Shown here one piece after another: positions 55,836-63,895 of a DNA stretch of 64,000 bases. The DNA is taken from contig CALWXF010000006.1 in the NCBI GenBank assembly GCA_944385445.1, positions 28,267-92,266 on the forward strand, in the 5' to 3' direction. The stretch is from an uncultured Oscillospiraceae bacterium (GTDB lineage Bacteria > Bacillota > Clostridia > Oscillospirales > Oscillospiraceae). The translations under genes were made by a program, and so were the position numbers. Each line of letters starts with the position of its first letter. Position 1 is the stretch's first letter. The notes beneath the pieces are model-generated. The model saw only the letters and a list, made by a program, of their open reading frames with translations. It was not told the origin of the DNA and did not search any database.

Positions 55836-56709
55836 ATGGCTGCTGGGGCTGGCTCTGGCGGTGGATTTGGCACTGATGGTAATCCTGTGCCAGCCCATCA
55901 CTGCCCCCATTGTGTATGAGCAGACGGTGAAAGAGGAAGTTGCCGTGGTGGAGCAGGGACAGAAAAAGCCAGGTATTCATCAAGACCTGAGAGAAGCCAT
56001 GGAGGCGTACAACCTTCAGCTGTCCCAGGATCAGTCCGGCCTGGACAGTGTGGACAGCTATGAAGCACCGGGATTGAACTTAGAGGACTACGGAATGGAA
56101 GCCGATGATGCCGTAGGCTATGTAGAAATCCCCGCTATGGACGTCACCTTACCCCTCTATCTGGGAGCCTCCAGAGCGCACATGAACGATGGAGCGACGG
56201 TGCTGGGTCAGACCAGTATGCCCATTGGAGGCATCTCCACCAACTGCGTCATTGCCGCCCACCGAGGCTGGAATGGCACGGCTATGTTCCGGGATGTGGA
56301 GCTGCTTCAGGAGGGGGACTTGGTGTACCTCACAAACCTATGGGAAACCCTGACCTATCAGGTGACGGGAATCTCCATCATCTGGTCCGACGAAGTGGAG
56401 GCTGTGGCCATTCAGCCGGGCCAGGACATGGTGACCTTGCTCACCTGCCACCCCTATATTGTGGGCACCTATCGGTATCTGGTGTACTGCCAGAGAGTGG
56501 AGCAGGATACTCCTGTCCAGGAACCCGCTGTGACCACCCCCAACATCCAACAAACGCAGGTTTCAGTGAAAGCATCACAATCTGAAATCGAGCTTGAAAG
56601 CCATTTGCAGTTGGTAGCACTGGGACTGAGTATTTGTACCGCTGTGGTGCTGATTTACACCATGGCAACCATCCAAAATAATCGAAAGACAGGTGATAGA
56701 AAGAGATGA
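55828..56709 (+). CDS. Class C-like sortase, second copy
   Basis: 293 residues with N- and C-terminal membrane segments. VGYVEIPAMDVTLPLYLGAS, His in CVIAAHRGWNG and Cys in MVTLLTCHPYIVGTYRYLVYCQR are clear. Where the first sortase has HRLLVRG, this one has YRYLVYCQR, so the catalytic Arg is not at the same place; the YCxR form occurs in other class C sortases. ATG 55828 overlaps the end of the first sortase gene and GAGGTG is six bases upstream. The two sortases may divide polymerisation and tip addition or wall anchoring. Confidence 0.92.
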   Translation: MARWLLGLALAVDLALMVILCQPITAPIVYEQTVKEEVAVVEQGQKKPGIHQDLREAMEAYNLQLSQDQSGLDSVDSYEAPGLNLEDYGMEADDAVGYVEIPAMDVTLPLYLGASRAHMNDGATVLGQTSMPIGGISTNCVIAAHRGWNGTAMFRDVELLQEGDLVYLTNLWETLTYQVTGISIIWSDEVEAVAIQPGQDMVTLLTCHPYIVGTYRYLVYCQRVEQDTPVQEPAVTTPNIQQTQVSVKASQSEIELESHLQLVALGLSICTAVVLIYTMATIQNNRKTGDRKR

Positions 56710-57896
56710 TACGCGCAGAATTGAGCAATATCAACCACCCGGAATTTGGTGTTGTTACCATTCCCCTTCCCATCCCCAAAGAGCAGTATGACAGCTGTGT
56801 GGAGTTGCTGGAGTCGCTGGAAATTGGGGATGCCTCCAACCAGGACTGCCATTTGGACGAGCTCCACTGCCCCTGGCCAGTGCTGAATCAGCTGGAGGGA
56901 GCCCAGGTGAATCTGGACGAGCTGGACTATCTGGCCAAGCGGCTGGACAGTTTCGATGATGGCGAGGTGGCACAGTTCCAGGCCATGGCTGAGAAACTGG
57001 GCCTCACTAGCCTGAAAGACTTGATCAACCTATCCTTCTGCTGTCAGCAGGCCACCGTCATCACGGACTTCTCTGATTTGGAATCCGTGGGCCGCAGCCA
57101 CTATATGAACCTCAACGGCGGCTGTGCCAGCCTGGAAGAACTGGAGAATGTAGATGGTGTGGAATCTGCCCTCCTCCTGATTGAGGGAAATCAAGGCGTG
57201 GTCACCCCCTACGGTGTGGTCTACGACAACGGGATGCAGCTGGAACAACTCTACGACGGCAAGCATCTCCCCTGCTACATCCACGATGATACTGTGCTGT
57301 CCCTGGGGCTACTCTCCAAGGGGGAGCCGGAGGACACCAAGAATACCACCACCTGGCTCTACCTCCCCGCCACAAGGAAACAGCTGGAACGTGGAATGCT
57401 TCGTTCTGGCATCCAAGACCCGGAGGATATGTGCTTTCAAGTAGGGAGCAGCGAATTCCCAATGGAGGTGGATGTGGCACTGGATTTCAAACAGGAAAGC
57501 ATCTTCGACCTCAACGACCTGGCATGGGCTGTGGCCAGACTTGACCGGGATGACCTTCAAAAGCTGGGGGCTGTGGTAGCCTTGGCTGAGCCGGAGAATG
57601 CCAGCCAGATCCGCTGTCTGGCAAAAAATCTAGACTTATTTGAATTTGCCCCTGGTGCCCACACCCCGTCAGAGTATGGAATTTATATGATCCAGGAGTC
57701 CGGCCACTTTGAGTATGACCCTGATTTAGATGATTACTATGACTACGAGAAGTACGGCCAACAGCACATGGCTCAGGAGTCTGGTGCATTTACCGACCGG
57801 GGATATGTGGCCTACCACGGCACGGTGAGCCTGGAGGTACTGATGATGGGAGAAACCCACCAGGAAGAACAAACTTTTCAGATCGGAGGAATGTGA
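56706..57896 (+). CDS. ArdA-like (antirestriction-family) protein, two-domain
   Basis: 396 acidic residues. It seems to hold two similar halves, each with a segment of the type LDELDYLAKRLDSFDDGEVAQFQ (about residue 65) and LNDLAWAVARLDRDDLQKLG (about residue 260), the helix typical of ArdA-like proteins, and a C-terminal block YGIYMIQESGHFEYDPDLDD / YDYEKYGQQHMAQESG / GYVAYHGTVSLEVLMMG seen in clostridial conjugative elements. ArdA proteins mimic DNA and block type I restriction during transfer. The ATG overlaps the stop of the sortase (ATGA). The family call is moderate. Confidence 0.62.
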   Translation: MIRAELSNINHPEFGVVTIPLPIPKEQYDSCVELLESLEIGDASNQDCHLDELHCPWPVLNQLEGAQVNLDELDYLAKRLDSFDDGEVAQFQAMAEKLGLTSLKDLINLSFCCQQATVITDFSDLESVGRSHYMNLNGGCASLEELENVDGVESALLLIEGNQGVVTPYGVVYDNGMQLEQLYDGKHLPCYIHDDTVLSLGLLSKGEPEDTKNTTTWLYLPATRKQLERGMLRSGIQDPEDMCFQVGSSEFPMEVDVALDFKQESIFDLNDLAWAVARLDRDDLQKLGAVVALAEPENASQIRCLAKNLDLFEFAPGAHTPSEYGIYMIQESGHFEYDPDLDDYYDYEKYGQQHMAQESGAFTDRGYVAYHGTVSLEVLMMGETHQEEQTFQIGGM

Positions 57897-58991
57897 ATGT
57901 CAGTCTCCAAAGAATGGCTGAATTTCCTGCGAGAGCAATTCCCCGCAGGAACCAGAATTAAACTCAGAGAGATGAAAGACCCCTATACCCAGCTGGAGCC
58001 GGGCAGCACCGGCACCCTGGACTACATCGACGATATCGGCCAGTTCCACATGAAGTGGGACAACGGCAGCGGCCTTGCGCTGGTTATCGGAGAGGACAGC
58101 TTCTCCGTAATCCCGCCGGAACTCACTACCCTGAAGCTGTATATGCCCCTGACAGCAGACCTCTACACCCGCAACGAGTACGGCGACATGGAGGAGGACT
58201 GTACCCAGCTGGATGGCAGAATGCTGCGCGGCTACGAAGGTGATATTCTCAGCGCCCTGATCAAATATCGTATGCCGGAAGAAACGGAGCGTGGGCTCAT
58301 GCACTGGTACAGCGAAGATGACAGCGTCAACCAGAAAGTCCAGTCCGCAGTGTTCACAGTCGAGGATCGAAACGGCCAGCTCTGGGGTGTTGCAGAATGC
58401 CGCGTAGCAGGGGCCCTGTCACCGGAAGAACTTTATACCCTGAAAGACTATATCTCTGGGCAGGCATCGGACGGCTGGGGTGAAGGATTTGAGCAGCGGG
58501 ATATCTGCATTGGTGACGACGAGCTGTATGTCCATCTGTGGAGCTTCGACGATTGGAGCATCCAGACGGAGGAGGAGCGCTTCTCCCCCAAATTGGCAGA
58601 GGGACTGCCGGAGATGTGCTACTCCACCCTGCCCACTACGGGCCAGCTGATCTGCATTAAGCGAGGTGAAACCGGCTACCACCCCTCGGAGTGGGACACC
58701 GGCGACAAAGAGCGGAATGTGGAGCTGGCCGACCAGCTCAATGAGCACCTTGGCGTAGATATGTGGCAGAGACAGGCCATGGAGGTGGGCAGTATGTGTG
58801 GCTGGGATGTCCCCGGCGTAGACCCTGCCAAGTATCAGGAAGACTATGTACAAACCGGGGCCCCCGCCGAAGCCCAGCGCAGCGGGTTTGGTGGGGAGAG
58901 GAGTTCCGGCGAAATGAGTGAGCCTTGTCCCCAGGACGAGGCGAAGGATATGGAGCATGGAACGACGATAGGGGGAATGACCCTTGGATAA
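57897..58991 (+). CDS. DUF4314-domain protein
   Basis: 364 residues starting at the base after the previous stop. The first 75 residues are a DUF4314 domain ([53 protein letters not shown]). The rest includes [20 protein letters not shown] and a region around [20 protein letters not shown], and the tail is polar. DUF4314 proteins are frequent on clostridial mobile elements; their role is not known. Confidence 0.75.
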   Translation: MSVSKEWLNFLREQFPAGTRIKLREMKDPYTQLEPGSTGTLDYIDDIGQFHMKWDNGSGLALVIGEDSFSVIPPELTTLKLYMPLTADLYTRNEYGDMEEDCTQLDGRMLRGYEGDILSALIKYRMPEETERGLMHWYSEDDSVNQKVQSAVFTVEDRNGQLWGVAECRVAGALSPEELYTLKDYISGQASDGWGEGFEQRDICIGDDELYVHLWSFDDWSIQTEEERFSPKLAEGLPEMCYSTLPTTGQLICIKRGETGYHPSEWDTGDKERNVELADQLNEHLGVDMWQRQAMEVGSMCGWDVPGVDPAKYQEDYVQTGAPAEAQRSGFGGERSSGEMSEPCPQDEAKDMEHGTTIGGMTLG

Positions 58992-60150
58992 TGCGTTGTG
59001 CATTGCGCTCTACGGGAAACATAATCAATACAGCTGCCTGAAGCTTCCGGCTACCTACTGCCAACTCCAGGATGCCATGGATAAGCTCCAAATGGCCCCC
59101 GGTGAAAAATCGGACCTGGAACTGCTCCATCCGGGAGCCTTCCCCTTTCTCCATGACCATCTGGGCTCGGACTGTGACCTCTACCAGCTCAACACCCTGC
59201 TAACCAGGCTGGAGAGGCTGAGCGACATGGAAAAGGCCGCTTTCGAAGGACTGGTCCAGATGGAAGCAGCCAAGGACCATGGCCCCATCCCTCTCTCCAC
59301 CCTGCTGGATCTGGCCTACAGCACAGACTTCTGCCATGTGGTCAACGCCACAACGGATGAGCATCTGGGCAGATTCTATGCCGAGAACGGTTTTATCCCT
59401 GCACTTGAAAAAGTTCCCGACTCCATCTTTGAGTATCTGGACTTTGATATGCTCGGCAGAAAATCCCGATTTGAGGAGGGCGGCGTCTTCGTCAGCCATG
59501 GCTATGTGATCCAGCACGAAGACCTCAAGCAGGTACATGACAGCCTGGACGTAGTTCCCAAGCCTCCCTCCTACGCTATTCGCCTGCTGGTGGCCAGAGG
59601 TTTCAATCAACAGGAACCCAGGGTTACTCTGGAACTCCCCGCCACACAGAGACAGCTGTCCCGTGTTCTGGAGGAGCTGGGCGAATCTGCTTCCTGGGAC
59701 CAGGTGGTCTTCTGGGCCGAGGACAGCGCCATTCCCGATCTGCTGGAGAACCTGGAGTGCAACGACATCCAGGATCTGAATCAGCTGGCAGAGGCCATCA
59801 AATGCCTGGAGCGGTATGGACAGCTCACCAAACTCAAAGCAGTCATCCTTGCCACCGACTGCCACAAGGTCGTCGCTGCCTCCCGCATTGCGGAGTATCT
59901 GGACGACTACCTGCTCCAGCCCGACCAGCGCAGTCCCAAGGAGGTGGCACTCCAGAAGCTGCACACCATCTTGGATGAGCAAACCCTTTCCATGCTGCAA
60001 GAGCACGTCAATCTCAATGCCTACGGCAGAGACATCCTGAATCATGCCAATGCAGTCCTGACCCCCTATGGGCTGGTGGCACGAGAAGATGGCGAACCCC
60101 TCCTCTGCCCTACCTCTGACCCTAAACTGGGAGGGATGCAGATGCAGTAA
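58984..60150 (+). CDS. ArdA-like two-domain protein, second copy type
   Basis: 388 residues, TTG start at 58984 overlapping the stop of the DUF4314 gene. Two halves can be seen, each with a substrate-like strand and an LNxLxxRLxxL helix: [42 protein letters not shown] and later [41 protein letters not shown]. This resembles the 56706 protein in layout but not closely in sequence. A role in anti-restriction or in regulation of the element is inferred only. Confidence 0.6.
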   Translation: MDNALCIALYGKHNQYSCLKLPATYCQLQDAMDKLQMAPGEKSDLELLHPGAFPFLHDHLGSDCDLYQLNTLLTRLERLSDMEKAAFEGLVQMEAAKDHGPIPLSTLLDLAYSTDFCHVVNATTDEHLGRFYAENGFIPALEKVPDSIFEYLDFDMLGRKSRFEEGGVFVSHGYVIQHEDLKQVHDSLDVVPKPPSYAIRLLVARGFNQQEPRVTLELPATQRQLSRVLEELGESASWDQVVFWAEDSAIPDLLENLECNDIQDLNQLAEAIKCLERYGQLTKLKAVILATDCHKVVAASRIAEYLDDYLLQPDQRSPKEVALQKLHTILDEQTLSMLQEHVNLNAYGRDILNHANAVLTPYGLVAREDGEPLLCPTSDPKLGGMQMQ

Positions 60151-60184
60151 ACCGTAACCATCTCATATTCCCAAACAAAACACA

Positions 60185-60224
60185 CAGGGGCCGTACCCGA
60201 AAGGGACACGGCTCCTGCTTTTTT
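60185..60224 (+). terminator. Terminator after the ArdA-like genes
   Basis: CAGGGGCCGT/ACGGCTCCTG with inner ACCCGAAAGGGAC, followed by CTTTTTTG. Confidence 0.85.
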
Positions 60225-60264
60225 GTTGTTCCTTGTTCGGGTATGGCCCCGGAAAGGAACAATG

Positions 60265-60567
60265 ATGCGAGAACAACAGGTATTGGCCTATCTGAAGGCC
60301 GTGTGCAAAGGCAGAAAAAACATCCAGAAAAGCCGTCAGATCGAGACAGCACTCCACATCAGCGGCACTGAACTGCGTAAACAGGTCCACCGTCTGCGGC
60401 AAAAGGGACACCCCATCGCCAGCAGCCAGGACGGTTACTTCTATGCCGTGACTGCCCGAGAGGTCTACTCCACCATTGGCCAGTTGAGAGCCATGGAACA
60501 TGGTCTGAAGTTGGCCAGGGAGGGACTGGAGCGATCTCTGGACTCCTTTGGCGGTGACGTCGATTGA
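60265..60567 (+). CDS. Small winged-helix DNA-binding protein
   Basis: 100 residues. QQVLAYLKAVCKGRKNIQKSRQIETALHISGTELRKQVHRLRQKGHPIASS, taken in parts, gives an HTH (HISGTELRKQVHRLR) with a wing (GHPIASSQDGYFYA), followed by a helical tail. It is a likely regulator of neighbouring element genes. The stop overlaps the TTG start of the methylase remnant (60564-60567). ATG 60262 is an alternative start. Confidence 0.75.
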   Translation: MREQQVLAYLKAVCKGRKNIQKSRQIETALHISGTELRKQVHRLRQKGHPIASSQDGYFYAVTAREVYSTIGQLRAMEHGLKLAREGLERSLDSFGGDVD

Positions 60568-61003
60568 AGAGCTTTATCCCATGGGTGGGCGGAAAAGCCA
60601 AGCTACTGTGGCTGATCCACCGTCTGGCTCCCCCACATTTTTCCCGGTTTATCGACGTGTTTGGCGGCAGTGGCACCGTAACCCTCAACCGTCCCATTCA
60701 ACAAGGCTGTATGGAGGTTTACAACGACTTCAACAGCGACCTGACCAACCTCTTCTGCTGCGTCAAGAACCGAACTATGGCCCTGCTTCTGGAGCTGGGC
60801 TTTCTGCCTCTGAACACCCGAGATGATTTCAATGTGCTGTACAAATTCTTCTCCAAGGAAGAATTCACCGACGATTATCTCAGTCAGGAGATGGAGCTGA
60901 CCCAGCGATATTTGGAGCCACCTGATGGAGAGGCCATCCGCAGAATGATGCTGGAGAGGGCTCCTCGTGGAGACGTCCGCCGGGCCGCAGACTACTTCAA
61001 GCT
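60564..61003 (+). pseudogene. D12-class DNA adenine methylase, 5' part only
   Basis: Begins TTG 60564, MKSFIPWVGGKAKLLWLIHR (motif X), then FSRFIDVFGGSGTVTLNRP (SAM-binding motif I) and EVYNDFNSDLTNLFCC, as in Dam/D12 N6-adenine methylases. After ADYFKL (61003) the family sequence stops and NlpC/P60 sequence in another frame begins. The DPPY catalytic motif is lost, so the product, which would read on out of frame to 61148, cannot methylate DNA. Confidence 0.88.
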
Positions 61004-61441
61004 TATGTGTGGGGAACCTACGGCAATGTCCTCACCGATTCCCTCTTCGCCTACAAGCAGGAACAGTACCCCGACGGTGTTGGCACCTACGCAGACTTCA
61101 TTCGTTCCAACTGGCTGGGCGGTCGGACCACCGACTGCGTGGGTCTGATCAAAGGCTACGGCTGGCTCGACCCGGAGACACTTACCATCGGCTATGCCAC
61201 CAACGGTATGCCCGACCTGGGCGCCAACCAAATGTTCTACTCCGCCTCCGTGTCTGGTCCCATCAATACCATGCCGGACACACCTGGTCTGGCAGTCTGG
61301 CAAAACGGACACATCGGTGTGTACGTTGGCGACGGTTATGTCATCGAAGCCATGAACACCCAATGCGGTGTGGTGAAGACCCAGCTGGAAGGCAGAGGAT
61401 GGACACACTGGTTGGAGATTCCCTATATCAACTACAACTAA
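61001..61441 (+). pseudogene. NlpC/P60-type cell-wall endopeptidase, 3' part
   Basis: The frame AYVWGTYGNVLTDSLFAYK ... WLGGRTTDCVGLIKGYGWLD ... GHIGVYVGDGYVIEAM ... WTHWLEIPYINYN is the C-terminal catalytic part of a C40-like peptidase found on clostridial conjugative elements; nucleophile Cys (DCVGLI) and His (GHIGVYVG) are present. The N terminus is lost at the junction with the methylase (microhomology GCTTAT, 61001-61006), and there is no ribosome site for the remaining frame. Confidence 0.85.
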
Positions 61442-61452
61442 GGAGGTGCCTA

Positions 61453-61487
61453 ATGAAACAAGTGAACCTGACCATCACCTTCGATTT
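61453..61487 (+). pseudogene. 5' stub of a DUF6103-like gene
   Basis: After AGGAGGTGCCTA the start MKQVNLTITFD matches the intact gene at 63216 (MKQVNLTISFDEEKL) for 11 codons and then departs completely. It marks the left edge of the HTH/HipA-kinase insertion. Confidence 0.85.
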
Positions 61488-61504
61488 GGCTGTGCCTGCA
61501 CCCC

Positions 61505-61536
61505 TTGACTGGTTATCGGGATACCGATATAATCGG
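61505..61536 (+). promoter_or_regulatory. Promoter and operator of the HTH/HipA-kinase module
   Basis: TTGACT (61505-61510), 17-base spacer, TATAAT (61528-61533). Three alternating half-sites overlap it: ATCGG (61515-61519), CCGAT (61524-61528) and ATCGG (61532-61536). The second and third form a perfect palindrome CCGAT-ATA-ATCGG across the -10 box. This is well suited to autorepression by the HTH protein. Confidence 0.8.
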
Positions 61537-61545
61537 AGACGGGTG

Positions 61546-61974
61546 ATGCATATGACGATTCAACAAGTCCTGCGGGAAAAGGGTCTCTCCCGCTACCAGC
61601 TCTCCAAGCGCAGCGGGGTTCCATGGGCCACGCTGGCGGACATCTGCTCGGGCAAAACGTCGCTGACGCGGTGCAATGCCGGGACACTGAGCAAGCTTGC
61701 TGCCACGCTGGACATCCCCATGGAGCAGCTCCTGACCATGACTGTAGAGCAAAGGCAGGCCACGGACGGGAAGCCAAACGACCGCTCCTATCTGGAAAGG
61801 GACCTGCCGGCCAGCCTGCAAAAGGCCCTGGATGAATATATCCAGGGAGAGAAAAATCATGTGTCCTACATGGACTGCCTGTGGGGAGAGCTGTATGGCG
61901 CCATCAACTCTAACCAGTGGAGCAACGCCATCACGCAAGAGCAGGCGGACTACCTGAGAGCAAAATATCTGTAA
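61546..61974 (+). CDS. HTH (Cro/CI-type) antitoxin-like regulator
   Basis: 142 residues. An XRE-type helix-turn-helix: TIQQVLREKGLSRYQLSKRSG then VPWATLADICSGKTSL and LSKLAATLDIPMEQLLTM. A C-terminal part of about 70 residues (SYLERDLPASLQKALDEYIQ ... SNAITQEQADYLRAKYL) is probably the partner-binding domain. It lies 16 bases before the HipA-type kinase, as HipB does before HipA. ATG 61546 or 61552; both are so close to the predicted transcript start (about 61540) that the message would have almost no leader. Confidence 0.82.
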   Translation: MHMTIQQVLREKGLSRYQLSKRSGVPWATLADICSGKTSLTRCNAGTLSKLAATLDIPMEQLLTMTVEQRQATDGKPNDRSYLERDLPASLQKALDEYIQGEKNHVSYMDCLWGELYGAINSNQWSNAITQEQADYLRAKYL

Positions 61975-61990
61975 TGGGGAGGAACGACAC

Positions 61991-62911
61991 GTGATCGATT
62001 TTACCAACTGCCCTGTCAACCGTTTCCGTGCCTATGGCGGTGCGAACGGAAATAAGATCAATATCTCCTATGCGGGCTCCAGTTATATGCTGAAGTTCCC
62101 TCCACGCCCCAGTCGGAACAAAGAGATGAGCTACACCAACGGATGCATCAGCGAATATGTGGCCTGTCACATTTTCGAGATGCTGGGCTTCCGGGTACAG
62201 GATACCCTGCTGGGTAATTACACGGATCGTCGGGGCAAAAGCAAGCTGGTGGTTGCCTGCCGTGATTTTACAGAGGGCGGAAAGCGGCTGATTGAGTTCG
62301 CCCAACTGAAGAACACCTGTATCGACAGTGAGCAAAATGGCTACGGCAAGGAGCTGTCATCGATTCTGCAGGCTATTGATGAGCAAACATTATATCCAGC
62401 AGATGAACTTCGGAAATTTTTCTGGGATATGTTTATTGCGGATGCGCTTCTCGGAAACTTTGACCGGCATAACGGCAACTGGGGCCTGCTGGTAAATGAG
62501 GAGGAGCAAAGCGTGGAGATTGCGCCGGTCTATGACTGCGGCTCCTGTCTCTATCCGCAGCTGGATCTGCCCCACATGGCAGAGGTACTGAAGTCACAGG
62601 AAGAAATGGACCGGCGAATCTATGTGTTCCCCGCATCTTCCATTGAAGAAAACGGTGTGAAGATTCCGTACTTCGATTTCATCGCTTCCCTGCGCTATCC
62701 GGAGTGCAATGATGCACTCAGACGGATCGCCGCACGAATCGATCTGGACAGGATACAGAAGTTCCTGGATGGAATTCCAGAGCTCCAGCCGCTCCAGCGG
62801 GAGTTCTACCTCACCATGCTGACAGAGCGTAAGGAAAAGATACTGGACTACAATATGAACCTCCTGATGCAGCAGGAGCAACAGTCGAGGTACCCCGAGT
62901 TGACAATGTGA
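61991..62911 (+). CDS. HipA/CtkA-type Ser/Thr kinase, toxin candidate
   Basis: 306 residues. Seen: GANGNKINISYAGSSYMLKFPP with the ATP-binding Lys, YTNGCISEYVACHIFEMLGF, FIADALLGNFDRHNGNWGLL (HipA catalytic loop) and VEIAPVYDCGSCLYP (DxG metal loop). It is shorter than E. coli HipA and lacks its N-terminal subdomain, so it resembles CtkA or HipT more. HipA kinases arrest growth by phosphorylating aminoacyl-tRNA synthetases; the target here is unknown. GTG 61991 follows GGAGG. With the HTH gene it makes a two-gene toxin-antitoxin-like unit. Confidence 0.83.
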   Translation: MIDFTNCPVNRFRAYGGANGNKINISYAGSSYMLKFPPRPSRNKEMSYTNGCISEYVACHIFEMLGFRVQDTLLGNYTDRRGKSKLVVACRDFTEGGKRLIEFAQLKNTCIDSEQNGYGKELSSILQAIDEQTLYPADELRKFFWDMFIADALLGNFDRHNGNWGLLVNEEEQSVEIAPVYDCGSCLYPQLDLPHMAEVLKSQEEMDRRIYVFPASSIEENGVKIPYFDFIASLRYPECNDALRRIAARIDLDRIQKFLDGIPELQPLQREFYLTMLTERKEKILDYNMNLLMQQEQQSRYPELTM

Positions 62912-62927
62912 CCAGCTAGAATGCAGA

Positions 62928-62960
62928 GGGATCGCATCTCATAGATGCGGTCCCCTTTTC
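62928..62960 (+). terminator. Terminator after the HipA-type kinase
   Basis: GGGATCGCATCT/AGATGCGGTCCC with a following CTTTTCC. Confidence 0.8.
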
Positions 62961-63068
62961 CATTCCGCTGATCATCTTGTCGGTAAACTCTGCTGGAGGA
63001 AACGCCCATCCAGATGGATGAGCTATTCTGCCCAGGATACAAATCCAAACTGATCTTACCCCTGTGTA

Positions 63069-63096
63069 GGCCGGAGCGAACGCTCCGGCCTTTCTC
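63069..63096 (+). terminator. Second hairpin terminator between the kinase and the DUF6103-like gene
   Basis: GGCCGGAGCG/CGCTCCGGCC, AA loop, followed by TTTCTC. With the one at 62928 it closes off the inserted module from the genes downstream. Confidence 0.75.
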
Positions 63097-63106
63097 ATTT
63101 CGGAGA

Positions 63107-63201
63107 ACAGACTGTGTTTGTCTCATCCAACTCGACCCGGAACCCTCCACCATCGGCTATGCCCCCACTGGCTGGAGATTGAATACATCAATTACGACTG
63201 A
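63107..63201 (+). pseudogene. Eroded second copy of the NlpC/P60 3' end
   Basis: Aligning with 61133-61441: here the frame reads DCVCLIQ, LDPEPSTIGYAP (left copy DCVGLIKGYGWLDPETLTIGYAT), then in another frame HWLEIEYINYD and stop (left copy HWLEIPYINYN). About 12 bases (GYGW) and about 200 bases (from GYAT to the final HW) are missing. It is followed, as in the left copy, by a ribosome site and MKQVNLTI. Confidence 0.85.
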
Positions 63202-63215
63202 GAAAGGAAGTGCCA

Positions 63216-63467
63216 ATGAAACAAGTAAACCTGACCATTTCTTTTGACGAGGAAAAACTCTCTGCCTTGAAACGCTACATGAGCAAGCGAGATCTGGAGC
63301 TGGAGCGTGAGATGACGGATGCCCTGGTAAAGCTCTACGAAAAGTATGTCCCTGCCCCTGTGCGTGAGTACATCGATGAGACTGACACGTCTGCTCCCAC
63401 CAGATCCCGGCGCAACCCCAAACCCGTCACGCCCAAGCCCGTGGAGGAAACGGAGGTGACACAGTGA
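63216..63467 (+). CDS. DUF6103-like small protein of conjugative elements
   Basis: 83 residues: MKQVNLTISFDEEKLSALKR, LELEREMTDALVKLYEKYV, PAPVREYIDETD, and a basic Pro-rich tail. It looks like a short ribbon-helix-helix or helical protein always found after the NlpC-type gene in this sort of element; its role is unknown. AAAGGAAGTGCCA precedes the ATG. The next gene overlaps its stop. Confidence 0.75.
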   Translation: MKQVNLTISFDEEKLSALKRYMSKRDLELEREMTDALVKLYEKYVPAPVREYIDETDTSAPTRSRRNPKPVTPKPVEETEVTQ

Positions 63468-63895
63468 ACAGCAAGGATATCACCCTCTGGATTGACCAGC
63501 GTTGGTACGATGCGCTCAGCAAGCATCTGAAAGATGAAACGCTGGAGGAACACCTGGAGGACGTCATTGACGAGATGTGCAACCAGCTCCCCCAGCGAGA
63601 GTATGAACGCATCAGTGCTGAAATCTGGAAGGAGGATCAGGAGGAGCGAAAAGCACGAGAAGCCGCCCGCCGCTTTGCCGTCTTCCATGTCACGGAGGGC
63701 GGCAGTTCTACCTACTTCCTGGCGGAAGAACATCTGGAGTTCCTTCAGACCGCCAGCCGCCTGCGCAATTACATCCGTAAGGCCGAGGGAGATTCCCCCG
63801 CACGATTCACCGGAATGTTTCCCCGTGGAGAAAAGTTATCCCGTGAGCAGTTCGACACATATCCCGGAGGCCGACCGGGTGGCGCAGGCCCTTGA
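63464..63895 (+). pseudogene. Conjugative-element protein, 3' part replaced by VirB4 sequence
   Basis: GTG 63464 (GGAGGTGACACA upstream) starts MNSKDITLWIDQRWYDALSK and runs as a coherent, acidic/helical protein to SREQFDTY near 63862. From there VirB4 sequence follows in a different frame, and this frame ends at TGA 63893-63895. I know similar N-terminal sequence from clostridial elements where the protein is much longer. The product, if made, is a truncated protein of 143 residues with an unrelated tail. Confidence 0.7.
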
